Assembly (NCBI RefSeq): GCF_036226505.1
Contig: NZ_CP108484.1
Span: forward strand, 5,332,001 to 5,396,000
Reading direction: 5' to 3'
Source of the DNA: Kitasatospora sp. NBC_01246
GTDB taxonomy: Bacteria > Actinomycetota > Actinomycetes > Streptomycetales > Streptomycetaceae
DNA length: 64,000 nucleotides
Positions 33,186 through 40,793 of this stretch are shown one piece after another; positions within the stretch are counted from its first letter, which is position 1, and each line of letters begins with the position of its first letter. The notes under the pieces are model-generated. The model searched no databases, was not told the origin of the DNA, and saw only the letters and a program-made list of their open reading frames with translations. The position numbers and the translations under genes were made by a program.

Positions 33186-34598
33186 ATGACGAGAACCCCG
33201 GACAGCGTCGTCCGCTCCTTCATCGACCGGCACCAGGCCGAGTTCCTGGCCGACCTCTCCGACTGGCTGGGCATCCCCTCCGTCTCGGCCGAGCCCGAGC
33301 GGGCCGGGGAGGTCCGCCGCTCCGCCGAGTGGCTGGCCGCGAAGCTGGGCGGGACCGGGTTCCCGGTGGTCGAGGTCTGGGAGACGGACGGCCTGCCGGC
33401 GGTGTTCGCCGAGTGGCCGTCGGGGGACGCGTCCGCGCCGACCGTCCTGGTCTACGGGCACCACGACGTGCAGCCCGCCGCCAAGGAGGACGGCTGGGCG
33501 ACGGAGCCCTTCGAGCCGACCGTGGTCGGCCGGCAGCTGTTCGCGCGCGGGGCCGCCGACGACAAGGGGCAGGTGTTCTTCCACACGCTCGGGGTCCGCG
33601 CCCACCTGGCCGCCACCGGGCGCACCGCGCCGGCCGTCAACCTCAAGCTGCTGATCGAGGGCGAGGAGGAGTCCGGCTCGCCGCACTTCCCCGCGCTGGT
33701 CCGCCGGGAGGCCGGGCGGCTGGCCGCCGATGTGGTGATCATCTCGGACACCGGGATGTGGTCCGAGACCACGCCGACGGTCTGCACCGGCATGCGGGGC
33801 CTGGCCGACGCCCAGATCGACCTCTACGGCCCGGACAGCGACATCCACTCCGGTTCCTTCGGTGGCGCAGTCCCCAACCCGGCGGCGGTCGCGGCCGAAC
33901 TGGCCGCCGCGCTGCACGACGAGGACCGCCGGGTGGCCGTCCCGGGCTTCTACGACGGCGTGGTCGAGCTGACCGCGCGCGAGCGCGAGCTCTTCGCCGA
34001 GCTGCCCTTCGACGAGGGGCAGTGGCTGAAGGTCGCCAAGTCGCACGGCACCCTCGGCGAGGCCGGCTACTCCACCCTGGAGCGCGTCTGGGCCCGGCCG
34101 ACCGCCGAGGTGAACGGCATCTGGGGCGGCTACACCGGCCCCGGCGGCAAGACCATCGTGCCGTCCTCGGCGCACCTCAAGCTCTCCTTCCGGCTGGTGG
34201 CCGGCCAGGAGGTGGAGCGGGTCCAGGAGGCCGTCCGGTCCTGGGTGGCGCAGCGGGTGCCCGAGGGCATCCGGTACGCGCTGGAGTTCCCGGGCGCCAC
34301 CCGGCCCTGCCTGACCCCGCTGGACCACCCGGCCCTGCGGTCCACCGTCCGGGCGATGGAGCGGGCCTTCGGGCAGCGGATCCTGTTCACCCGGGAGGGT
34401 GGTTCCGGCCCGGCCGCCGAACTCCAGGACGTGCTCGGCGCGCCGGTGCTCTTCCTCGGCATCTCGGTGCCCTCGGACGGCTGGCACTCGGTCGACGAGA
34501 AGGTCGAGCTCGACCTGCTGGCCAAGGGCGTGGAGACGACCGCCTACCTCTGGGCCGACCTGGCCGAGAACTGGCGGCCGGGCGGCGAGGCGGCGTGA
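33186..34598 (+). CDS. M20-family dipeptidase
   Basis: A 470-residue zinc aminoacylase/dipeptidase of the CNDP-like M20 branch. Metal motif YGHHDVQPA near residue 91, RGAADDKGQ at about 121 (bridging Asp), LIEGEEESGS at about 156 (catalytic Glu then metal Glu), SDTGMW, and a C-terminal DGWHSVDEKVEL His. A dimerisation insert lies between. The family hydrolyses dipeptides such as carnosine-like or cysteinyl-glycine substrates; some act in thiol metabolism, but that is not shown here. A leaderless start at ATG 33186 is likely. nudC follows 82 bp downstream, possibly with its own signals. Confidence 0.88.
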   Translation: MTRTPDSVVRSFIDRHQAEFLADLSDWLGIPSVSAEPERAGEVRRSAEWLAAKLGGTGFPVVEVWETDGLPAVFAEWPSGDASAPTVLVYGHHDVQPAAKEDGWATEPFEPTVVGRQLFARGAADDKGQVFFHTLGVRAHLAATGRTAPAVNLKLLIEGEEESGSPHFPALVRREAGRLAADVVIISDTGMWSETTPTVCTGMRGLADAQIDLYGPDSDIHSGSFGGAVPNPAAVAAELAAALHDEDRRVAVPGFYDGVVELTARERELFAELPFDEGQWLKVAKSHGTLGEAGYSTLERVWARPTAEVNGIWGGYTGPGGKTIVPSSAHLKLSFRLVAGQEVERVQEAVRSWVAQRVPEGIRYALEFPGATRPCLTPLDHPALRSTVRAMERAFGQRILFTREGGSGPAAELQDVLGAPVLFLGISVPSDGWHSVDEKVELDLLAKGVETTAYLWADLAENWRPGGEAA

Positions 34599-34679
34599 AG
34601 GCCGCGGGGCGCCCTCCGCGGCCCGTCCTGGCGAACAGACCACTCATCCGGATGATTCATCACGTGGGGATGGAACGAA

Positions 34680-35621
34680 GTGAGCACCGTGCCTGAGACC
34701 GAACGCCCGCTGCCCCCGGCACTGGCCCGGGCCGGGGTCGACCGGGCGGCCCAGCACCGGTTCGACGAGCCCTGGCTGGCGGCCGCCTGGAGCCACCCGA
34801 CCACCAAGGTGCTGCCGATCGCCGGCGGCGAGGCGTTCGTGGTGGACACCGGGCAGGGCACCGAACTGGTGCTGATGCCCTCGTTCGAGGCGCCGCAGAC
34901 CGGGGACCGCTACTTCCTCGGCACCGACGAGGACGGGGTGTCGTACTTCGCGCTGGCCGGCGAGAGCCTGCCGGGGCGCCTCGACGGCGACGCCCGCCCG
35001 GCCGGGCTGCGCGAGGTCGGGGGGATGCTCTCCGACCGGGACGCCGGGCTGCTGGTGCACGCCGTCGCGCTGGAGCACTGGCACCGGCTGCACAGCTTCT
35101 GCTCGCGCTGCGGGCACCCGACCGAGAAGGCCGGCGCCGGCCACGTCCGGCGCTGCACCTCCTGCGCGGCCGAGCACTACCCGCGCACCGACGCGGCGGT
35201 GATCATGATGATCACCGACGAGCAGGACCGCTGCCTGCTGGGCCGGCAGGCGCTCTGGCCGGAGGGCCGCTGGTCGACCCTGGCCGGGTTCGTCGAGCCG
35301 GGCGAGTCGATCGAGCAGGCCGTGGTCCGCGAGGTCTTCGAGGAGGCCGGGGTGCGGGTGGCCGAGGTCGCCTACGTGGCCAGCCAGCCGTGGCCGTTCC
35401 CGTCCAGTCTGATGCTGGGCTTCATGGGCAAGGCAGATCCGGACGGGACGGCCATCACCGTGGACGGCGAGGAGCTGGCCGAGGCGCGCTGGTTCTCCCG
35501 GGAGGAGCTGCGGGCCGGCATGGCGGCGGGCGAGATCCTGCCGCCGTCCGGGATTTCGATCGCCCGTCACCTGGTCGAACTCTGGTACGGGGAGCGGCTG
35601 CCTTCGGCGGCGCGCTGGTAA
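34680..35621 (+). CDS. nudC: NAD(+) diphosphatase / NAD-decapping hydrolase NudC
   Basis: A 313-residue Nudix hydrolase of the NudC class, which cleaves NADH to NMNH and AMP and removes NAD caps from RNA. An N-terminal non-catalytic domain is followed by a zinc ribbon (CSRCGHPTEK at ~141-150, CTSCAAEHYPR) and the Nudix box GFVEPGESIEQAVVREVFEE with its final AGV near residues 205-227. The NudC-specific SQPWPFPSSLMLGF follows. All catalytic glutamates are present. Start GTG 34680; GGGATGG upstream is a weak SD. From memory it sits between adnAB and mrx1/uvrD2 in mycobacteria as well. A clear terminator follows. Confidence 0.93.
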   Translation: MSTVPETERPLPPALARAGVDRAAQHRFDEPWLAAAWSHPTTKVLPIAGGEAFVVDTGQGTELVLMPSFEAPQTGDRYFLGTDEDGVSYFALAGESLPGRLDGDARPAGLREVGGMLSDRDAGLLVHAVALEHWHRLHSFCSRCGHPTEKAGAGHVRRCTSCAAEHYPRTDAAVIMMITDEQDRCLLGRQALWPEGRWSTLAGFVEPGESIEQAVVREVFEEAGVRVAEVAYVASQPWPFPSSLMLGFMGKADPDGTAITVDGEELAEARWFSREELRAGMAAGEILPPSGISIARHLVELWYGERLPSAARW

Positions 35622-35630
35622 TTCCGACAA

Positions 35631-35665
35631 TCAGGGGCGTGCGGCTTATTGCCGCGCGCCCCTGA
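35631..35665 (+). terminator. Intrinsic terminator of nudC
   Basis: Stem 35631-35645 with 35651-35665 (one bulged mismatch), TTATT loop, followed by TTTCGTTTCG. It lies 10 bp after the stop. Confidence 0.8.
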
Positions 35666-35885
35666 TTTCGTTTCGTGCCCTCCGTCGCGCCGGTCATCCA
35701 GGGGCCCGGCGCGGCCGAACGGGTGGTCCGGACGGATTTCGCGCCGGTCGGGCGCGCTGACGTTCGTATCCGGAGGGGCCGCCTCCTGCCGTGTACCGGC
35801 GGGCCAGGGCGCCCGCCGCGGGCCCGCCGTCGCCGATCCGGGTCGACATTGTCGGAATCGGCTGAAACCGGGTCACCGCCCTCGC

Positions 35886-35891
35886 TACATT
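35886..35891 (+). promoter_or_regulatory. -10 box TACATT, leaderless start
   Basis: TACATT lies 7 nt before the GTG at 35899. A weak -35 CTGAAA sits 18 bp upstream. Confidence 0.5.
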
Positions 35892-35898
35892 CACTCGG

Positions 35899-36762
35899 GT
35901 GACAATCCCCCGGGGCACCACCCAATCCCCCAAATACCAGCGCCTCGCCGCCGATCTGCGCCGCCGGATCGCCGAGGGCGAATTCACCGCCCGGGCCGCC
36001 CTCCCGGTCGAGAGCGAACTGGAGCGCCAGTACGGGGTCGCCCGCAACACCGTCCGGCTGGCCGTCGACGTCCTGGTCAACGAGGGCCGGCTGGTCCGGC
36101 TCCAGGGCAAGGGCACCTACCTCCGGGAGCACCCCGTCCTGGACCACCGCGCCTACGGACCGGCCCCGGCGCCGCCGGGGCCGCGCGACCCGCTCGCCGG
36201 GCCGCGGGACTGCCTGGCCGTGCCCACCGCCGTCTACCTCGGCGAGGCCGCCGACGCCGGCCGGGAGCTCACCGTCGACTTCGAGATGATGATCGTCCGG
36301 GCCCGGGTCGACATCGCCGAGCGGCTCGGGCTCCGGCCCGGCGAGGCGATCGTGGTCCGCCGCCAGCTCCGGCTGCTGGACCGTGAGCCGTACTCGATCG
36401 AGGAGAGCCACTACCGGGCCGGCCTCGCCGCGGGCACCCCGCTGATGGAGCCCGACCAGATCGACGGCGGGGACGAGGCGGTGCTCGCCCTGCTCGGCCG
36501 GACCGAGATCGGGGCGGTGGACCACCTGGTGGCCCGGATGCCCGGCCCCGAGGAGGCGCAGTGGTTCCAGGGCGGCCCCGGAGTGCCGCTGATGGTCCAG
36601 ACCCGGGTGACCTACGACCGGCGCGGCCCCGTCCGGGTCATCGAGACCCGCTACTCCGCCGACCGCAGCCGGCTGGTCTACGGCGTCGGCGACCTCGCCG
36701 CCCGGACCCAGCTGCCCGCACCCGCGGCGCCGGTGGACCCGGCCCGGGCCGACGCCCCCTGA
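35899..36762 (+). CDS. GntR/HutC-family regulator with UTRA domain
   Basis: A 287-residue regulator. The N-terminal GntR winged helix covers residues ~10-80 (SPKYQRLAADLRRRIAEGEF, LPVESELERQYGVARNTVRLAVDVLVNEGRLVRLQGKGTYL). The C-terminal UTRA ligand domain has AERLGLRPGEAIVVRRQLRLLDREPYSIEESHY. Such regulators sense sugars, amino acids or small metabolites. No transporter or catabolic operon adjoins it, so the target is unknown. It ends 35 bp before the convergent mycoredoxin gene. Start GTG 35899, without a ribosome-binding site, after a -10 box at leaderless spacing. Confidence 0.87.
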   Translation: MTIPRGTTQSPKYQRLAADLRRRIAEGEFTARAALPVESELERQYGVARNTVRLAVDVLVNEGRLVRLQGKGTYLREHPVLDHRAYGPAPAPPGPRDPLAGPRDCLAVPTAVYLGEAADAGRELTVDFEMMIVRARVDIAERLGLRPGEAIVVRRQLRLLDREPYSIEESHYRAGLAAGTPLMEPDQIDGGDEAVLALLGRTEIGAVDHLVARMPGPEEAQWFQGGPGVPLMVQTRVTYDRRGPVRVIETRYSADRSRLVYGVGDLAARTQLPAPAAPVDPARADAP

Positions 36763-36797
36763 GGTGCGCCGGCCCGGGCCCCGCGGGCCGTCGCGGG

Positions 36798-37055
36798 TCA
36801 GGCCGCCAGGGCCTTCTTGACCTGCATCAGGCTCGGGTTGGTCATCACGACCTGCTCGCCGCCGCCCGCCGGCGTCACCAGCACCGTCGGCACGATCTGG
36901 TTGCCGCCGTTCACGGACTCGACGAAGGACGCCGAGTTCGGGTCCTCCTCGATGTTGATCTCGGTGTAGCCGATGCCTTCACGGGTCAGCTGGCTCTTGA
37001 GTCGGTTGCAGTACCCACACCAGGTCGTGCTGTACATCGTCACGCTGCCGGACAT
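36798..37055 (-). CDS. mrx1: Mycoredoxin Mrx1
   Basis: An 85-residue glutaredoxin-like protein. Redox motif WCGYC puts the active cysteines at residues 13 and 16. NIEEDPNSASFVESVNGGN and the cis-proline region QIVPTVLV complete the thioredoxin fold. Mycoredoxins reduce protein-mycothiol mixed disulfides, using mycothiol in actinobacteria. ATG 37055 with AAGGAG 8 nt upstream. A clear SigR-type promoter lies 44 bp upstream, in keeping with a thiol-stress gene. The gene is divergent from uvrD2, an arrangement I recall from mycobacteria (Rv3198A/Rv3198c). Confidence 0.92.
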   Translation of the reverse strand: MSGSVTMYSTTWCGYCNRLKSQLTREGIGYTEINIEEDPNSASFVESVNGGNQIVPTVLVTPAGGGEQVVMTNPSLMQVKKALAA

Positions 37056-37098
37056 CGAGGGGCTCCTTCGGGAAAGAGGGCGTGCGGTCTCTGGGAGG

Positions 37099-37124
37099 AA
37101 CGTCCGTCACGCAACGGTCATTCC
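37099..37124 (-). promoter_or_regulatory. SigR-type promoter of mrx1
   Basis: On the minus strand GGAAT (37124-37120), exactly 18 bp, GTT (37101-37099) matches the SigR consensus. The same segment read on the plus strand gives GGAAC-N18-ATT, nearly a mirrored promoter towards uvrD2. Confidence 0.75.
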
Positions 37125-37195
37125 GCGTGCGCCCGGCGTGAGATCGACCTCGCACGCCCGAGCGCGCACCGTTCATCCTGCGATCGCACCGGGCC

Positions 37196-37204
37196 TGTGG
37201 ACAA
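37196..37204 (-). promoter_or_regulatory. DnaA-box-like 9-mer upstream of uvrD2
   Basis: TGTGGACAA, the reverse complement of TTGTCCACA, the 9-mer favoured in Streptomyces origins. It lies 42 bp before the uvrD2 start. A regulatory role for DnaA is inferred. Confidence 0.4.
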
Positions 37205-37245
37205 GCCCGCCCCGGTTGTCGCACCGGGCTGAGAGGATGGAACGC

Positions 37246-39477
37246 ATGCAGGAAGACCTCTTGAGCGGCAGCCCGTTCGACGACTACCGCGCCGCGTCCG
37301 GCCCCGACGCGGTGCTCGCCGGGCTCGACCCCGAGCAGCGGGCCGTCGCCACCGCCCTGCAGGGGCCCGTCTGCGTGCTCGCCGGCGCCGGCACCGGCAA
37401 GACGCGCGCCATCACCCACCGGATCGCCTACGGGGTCCGCAGCGGGGTCTACCAGCCCGCCCAGGTGCTCGCCGTCACCTTCACCGCCCGCGCGGCGGGG
37501 GAGATGCGCGGGCGGCTGCGCCAGCTCGGCGCCGAGGGCGTCCAGGCCCGCACCTTCCACGCCGCCGCGCTGCGCCAGCTCCAGTACTTCTGGCCGCGCG
37601 CCGTGGGCGGCCCGGTGCCGCAGCTGGTGGAGCGCAAGGTCCAGCTGGTCGCGGAGTCCGCCGCGCGCTGCGGGCTGCGCGTCCAGCGCACCGAACTGCG
37701 CGACCTCACCGCCGAGATCGAGTGGGCCAAGGTCTCCCAGATCGGCCCGGACGACTACCCGGCCGCGGTGCAGAAGTCGGCCCGCGAGGCCCCGCGCGAC
37801 CCGGCCGAGATCGCCCAGGTGTACCGGGTGTACGAGGAGACCAAGAGCCGCCGCGGCGTCATCGACTTCGAGGACGTCCTGCTGCTGACCGCCGCGATCC
37901 TGGAGGACCGCCCGGACATCGCCGACCAGGTCCGCGCCCAGTACCGGCACTTCACCGTCGACGAGTACCAGGACGTCTCGCCGCTCCAGCAGCGGCTGCT
38001 CGACCAGTGGACCGGCCCCGCCGCGGGCAGCCTCTGCGTGGTCGGCGACGCCAGCCAGACCATCTACTCGTTCACCGGCGCCACCCCCGACTACCTGCTG
38101 AACTTCCGCACCCGCCACCCCGAGGCGACGGTGGTCAAGCTGGTCCGGGACTACCGCTCCACCCCGCAGGTCGTCCACCTGGCCAACGGACTGCTCGCGC
38201 AGGCCCGCGGCCAGGCGGCCCGGCACCGGCTGGAGCTGGTCTCGCAGCGCGAGGCCGGTCCCGAGCCCGTCTACACCGAGTACGAGGACGAGCCGACCGA
38301 GGCCGAGACCACCGCCCGCCGGATCAAGGAGCTGCTGGCGTCCGGGGTGCGGGCCAGCGAGGTCGCCGTGCTGTTCCGCACCAACGGCCAGTCCGAGGTC
38401 TACGAGCAGGCACTCGCCGACCTCGGCGTCTCCTACCAGCTCAAGGGCGCCGAGCGGTTCTTCGAGCGCCCCGAGGTGCGGGACGCCGGCGTGCTGCTGC
38501 GCGGCGCCGCCCGGGCCGCCTCCGACCCGCTCACCGACGGCACCCCCGGCCTCGCCGCGCAGGTCCGGGCGGTGCTCGCGACCCGGGGCTTCACCGCGGA
38601 GCCGCCGGCCGGCTCCGGCGCGGTGCGCGAGCGCTGGGAGTCGCTGGCCGCGCTGGTCCGGCTCGCCGAGGACTTCGAGCGCACCCGCACGGCGGCCGGG
38701 GAGCCGGCCGACCTGGCCGCGTACGTCGCCGAGCTGGACGGCCGGGCCGCGGCCCAGCACGCGCCCGCCGTCGAGGGCGTCACGCTGGCCTCGCTGCACG
38801 CCGCCAAGGGCCTGGAGTGGGACGCCGTCTTCCTGGTCGGCCTCACCGAGGGCACCATGCCGATCATCTACGCCAAGACGGACGAGCAGGTCGAGGAGGA
38901 GCGCCGGCTGCTCTACGTCGGCGTCACCCGGGCCCGCAAGCACCTCTCGCTCTCCTGGTCGCTCTCCCGCTCGCCGGGCGGCCGGGGCAACCGCAAGCCG
39001 ACCCGCTTCCTGGACGGGCTGCGGCCGAACTCCGGCGCACCGGGCGCGCGCGCCGGGGGCCGGGGCGGGCGCGGTGGCGTCGAGGCCGGCGAGCGCTCCG
39101 CCGGGCGCCGGGTGCGCGGCCCGGTCCGCTGCCGGGTCTGCGAGCGGGTGCTCACCGAGGCGGTCGAGCGCAAGCTGCGCCGCTGCGAGAGCTGCCCCTC
39201 CACGATGGACGAGGCGCTGTACGAGCGGCTGCGCGAGTGGCGGGCCGGGCAGGCGAAGAAGCAGGGCGCCCCGGCCTACGTGGTGTTCACCGACGCGACG
39301 CTGATGGCGATCGCCGAGGACGTCCCGGCGACCACCCAGGAACTGGCGGTGATCTCGGGGGTCGGTGCGATGAAGCTGGACAAGTACGGGGCCGCCGTGC
39401 TCTCGTTGTGTGCGGGGGAAGAGCTCACGGAGGATCCGGTCGACGTCGAGGACGGCGATCCGGACGAACCGGCCTGA
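37246..39477 (+). CDS. uvrD2: UvrD2-type DNA helicase with tetracysteine and HRDC domains
   Basis: A 743-residue SF1 helicase for DNA repair. Walker A GAGTGKTRA at residues 47-55, TFTARAAGEMRGRL, FTVDEYQDVSPLQQ near 242, VGDASQTIYSFTGATPDYLL, DYRSTPQVV, SLHAAKGLEWDAVFLVG and YVGVTRARKHLSLS. After the motor come a four-cysteine element (CRVC near 627, CESC near 647) and a C-terminal HRDC domain (~658-725, including ISGVGAMKLDKYG). This layout is specific to actinobacterial UvrD2, where the Cys element couples ATPase to unwinding. ATG 37246; a poor SD (GAGAGG) lies at long spacing. Confidence 0.92.
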   Translation: MQEDLLSGSPFDDYRAASGPDAVLAGLDPEQRAVATALQGPVCVLAGAGTGKTRAITHRIAYGVRSGVYQPAQVLAVTFTARAAGEMRGRLRQLGAEGVQARTFHAAALRQLQYFWPRAVGGPVPQLVERKVQLVAESAARCGLRVQRTELRDLTAEIEWAKVSQIGPDDYPAAVQKSAREAPRDPAEIAQVYRVYEETKSRRGVIDFEDVLLLTAAILEDRPDIADQVRAQYRHFTVDEYQDVSPLQQRLLDQWTGPAAGSLCVVGDASQTIYSFTGATPDYLLNFRTRHPEATVVKLVRDYRSTPQVVHLANGLLAQARGQAARHRLELVSQREAGPEPVYTEYEDEPTEAETTARRIKELLASGVRASEVAVLFRTNGQSEVYEQALADLGVSYQLKGAERFFERPEVRDAGVLLRGAARAASDPLTDGTPGLAAQVRAVLATRGFTAEPPAGSGAVRERWESLAALVRLAEDFERTRTAAGEPADLAAYVAELDGRAAAQHAPAVEGVTLASLHAAKGLEWDAVFLVGLTEGTMPIIYAKTDEQVEEERRLLYVGVTRARKHLSLSWSLSRSPGGRGNRKPTRFLDGLRPNSGAPGARAGGRGGRGGVEAGERSAGRRVRGPVRCRVCERVLTEAVERKLRRCESCPSTMDEALYERLREWRAGQAKKQGAPAYVVFTDATLMAIAEDVPATTQELAVISGVGAMKLDKYGAAVLSLCAGEELTEDPVDVEDGDPDEPA

Positions 39478-39507
39478 GCCCGTCCCGGGGAGGTCCCCGG
39501 GGCGGGC
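39478..39507 (+). terminator. Terminator hairpin after uvrD2
   Basis: 14-bp stem with one G-T pair, 39478-39491 with 39494-39507. It directly abuts the stop codon and isolates uvrD2 from the wblC leader. Confidence 0.6.
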
Positions 39508-39555
39508 GGAGCCGATGCCCCGGGCTCCTTCGGAAGCCGTCGAGAAACTCGCCGG

Positions 39556-39594
39556 AAAAATAGTTTGCGCGCCGTACCGGGAGCGCAATAGCCT
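39556..39594 (+). promoter_or_regulatory. WhiB7-type autoregulated promoter of wblC
   Basis: AT-rich AAAAATAG (39556-39563) directly precedes a -35 TTGCGC (39565-39570). An 18-bp spacer then leads to TAGCCT (39589-39594). WhiB7 with SigA is known to recognise an AT-rich tract just upstream of the -35 through its AT-hook. The start site would be near 39602, giving a leader of about 820 nt. Confidence 0.7.
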
Positions 39595-39773
39595 GCCGGA
39601 GCGGTCAAGGGGACGCGAACGCACGGGGTGACGCCTGTGCCATGTCCTCCTGGGCCCGACAGCTTCTCCGCACCACGCACCACCTGCATCACCTGCACCA
39701 CCGAGACAGACATCCGAACAGTTCGGAGCCCGGGAAACCAGGCCCCGCGAGACGCCGAGAGGAGGCGAAGACA

Positions 39774-40256
39774 GTGGAAACCATCATGATCACCAAACTG
39801 ACTGGCCAGACCGTCGTCGCCGCTGCCTCTCTGCGTGCCGCCCGCCTGCGGGCTCTCGCCGAGCTGGGTGGAACCGGTCTGGGTCTCGAAGCCGTGGGTG
39901 CCTCCGTCATTCCCGCTTCCGTCGCCTCCGTTGTCAGTGGTCTTGGACACACTGGCCCCTGCGGCGCGGATATCACGGGCGGTATTGACGGCACCTCTGT
40001 CGAGACCGGTCTGTCCCGTGGCTGGGCGGCCGTGAGCACGTCGCGCTCCCTGCGTGACGAGCGACCGACCCAGGCACCGAAGGCAGCCGTAGCCGTCGCC
40101 ATGCATGGCGGCTATGCGCGGGTCATCGGTGCCGGAAACGCCCAGAAGCAGAACGAGCAGCAGATCAACGAGCAGGCCATGGCCGCCTTTACGGGAGCCA
40201 CGGCCGTCCGGATGCGGGCCTTCCGCGGGCCTGAACCCTGGAGAGAACGAACCTGA
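39774..40256 (+). CDS. Leader ORF upstream of wblC, 160 codons
   Basis: GTG 39774 has a strong GAGAGGAGG 8 nt upstream; ATG 39786 is an in-frame alternative. The frame begins METIMITKLTGQTVVAAASL and ends FRGPEPWRERT, with TGA at 40254-40256. Codon bias is moderate, weaker than in normal genes here and weakest in the last third (AGA, TTT and CCT codons). The stop lies inside a hairpin, and the last 12 codons cover the candidate antiterminator strand at 40222-40232. It is therefore placed to couple translation to termination, as uORFs do in whiB7 leaders. Whether the peptide has a function of its own is unknown. Confidence 0.55.
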   Translation: METIMITKLTGQTVVAAASLRAARLRALAELGGTGLGLEAVGASVIPASVASVVSGLGHTGPCGADITGGIDGTSVETGLSRGWAAVSTSRSLRDERPTQAPKAAVAVAMHGGYARVIGAGNAQKQNEQQINEQAMAAFTGATAVRMRAFRGPEPWRERT

Positions 40257-40327
40257 GGAAGCCTCAGGTCGGCACCTCCAGGGCCGCGGAACCCGTCACA
40301 CCGGGATCCGCGGCCCTTCTGTTTTGT
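40222..40327 (+). promoter_or_regulatory. Terminator/antiterminator attenuator of wblC
   Basis: The terminator pairs 40280-40290 with 40307-40317 (perfect 11 bp, inner CCCG/CGGG) and is followed by TCTGTTTTG. Upstream, 40222-40232 (TCCGCGGGCCT) matches the right arm at 10 of 11 bases, so it can pair with the left arm and prevent the terminator. Between them, 40251-40269 is a perfect 8-bp hairpin with an AAG loop. Ribosome position on the leader ORF would decide between the two states. Confidence 0.75.
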
Positions 40328-40424
40328 CCGGTACGCAAGACCACCCAGGCCCTCCGGGGCCTCCGGCCCAGCCCCACCAGTCAGCTGAGCCGGACCCACT
40401 GAAAAGACGAGGAAGACGCCCACA

Positions 40425-40793
40425 GTGTCCACGGTCATCACGCCGCCCATCCCGTCCGTACCGCAGACAAGCCAGATCACCCCGGCCGACCAGGCCGACC
40501 CTCCGGAGGTTTCCCTGATGCAGATCACCACCATCGAGCAGGCCGAGGCGCTCGGTCTCCCCATCCCGTGCCGCGCCTTCGACCCGGAGGTCTTCTTCGC
40601 CGAGACGCCCGCCGACGTCGAGTACGCGAAGTCCCTCTGTGGCACCTGCCCGGTCAAGGACGCGTGTCTGACCGGTGCGCTGGAGCGGCGCGAGCCGTGG
40701 GGCGTCTGGGGTGGCGAGCTCTTCGTCCAGGGTGTCGTCGTGGCCCGCAAGCGGCCGCGTGGCCGCCCGCGCAAGACCGAGGTCGCAGCGTGA
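40425..40793 (+). CDS. wblC: WhiB7/WblC transcriptional regulator
   Basis: A 122-residue WhiB-family iron-sulfur regulator that works with SigA to induce intrinsic antibiotic resistance and redox genes after translation-inhibiting antibiotics. The 4Fe-4S cysteines are C49, C72, C75 and C81 (C-x22-CGTC-x5-C). The G(V/I)WGG turn is at 93-97. The C-terminal AT-hook RGRPRK at 112-117 is the WhiB7 hallmark. Start GTG 40425 has GAGGAAG 9 nt upstream; ATG 40518, with GGAGG 8 nt upstream, would give a 91-residue form like mycobacterial WhiB7 and may also be used. The next gene overlaps its stop. Confidence 0.95.
   Translation: MSTVITPPIPSVPQTSQITPADQADPPEVSLMQITTIEQAEALGLPIPCRAFDPEVFFAETPADVEYAKSLCGTCPVKDACLTGALERREPWGVWGGELFVQGVVVARKRPRGRPRKTEVAA

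Noticed and set aside
40105..40518. Open frame across the wblC attenuator
   Set aside because: It runs through the terminator hairpin and into the 5' end of wblC in another frame, with no ribosome-binding site and poor codon bias.
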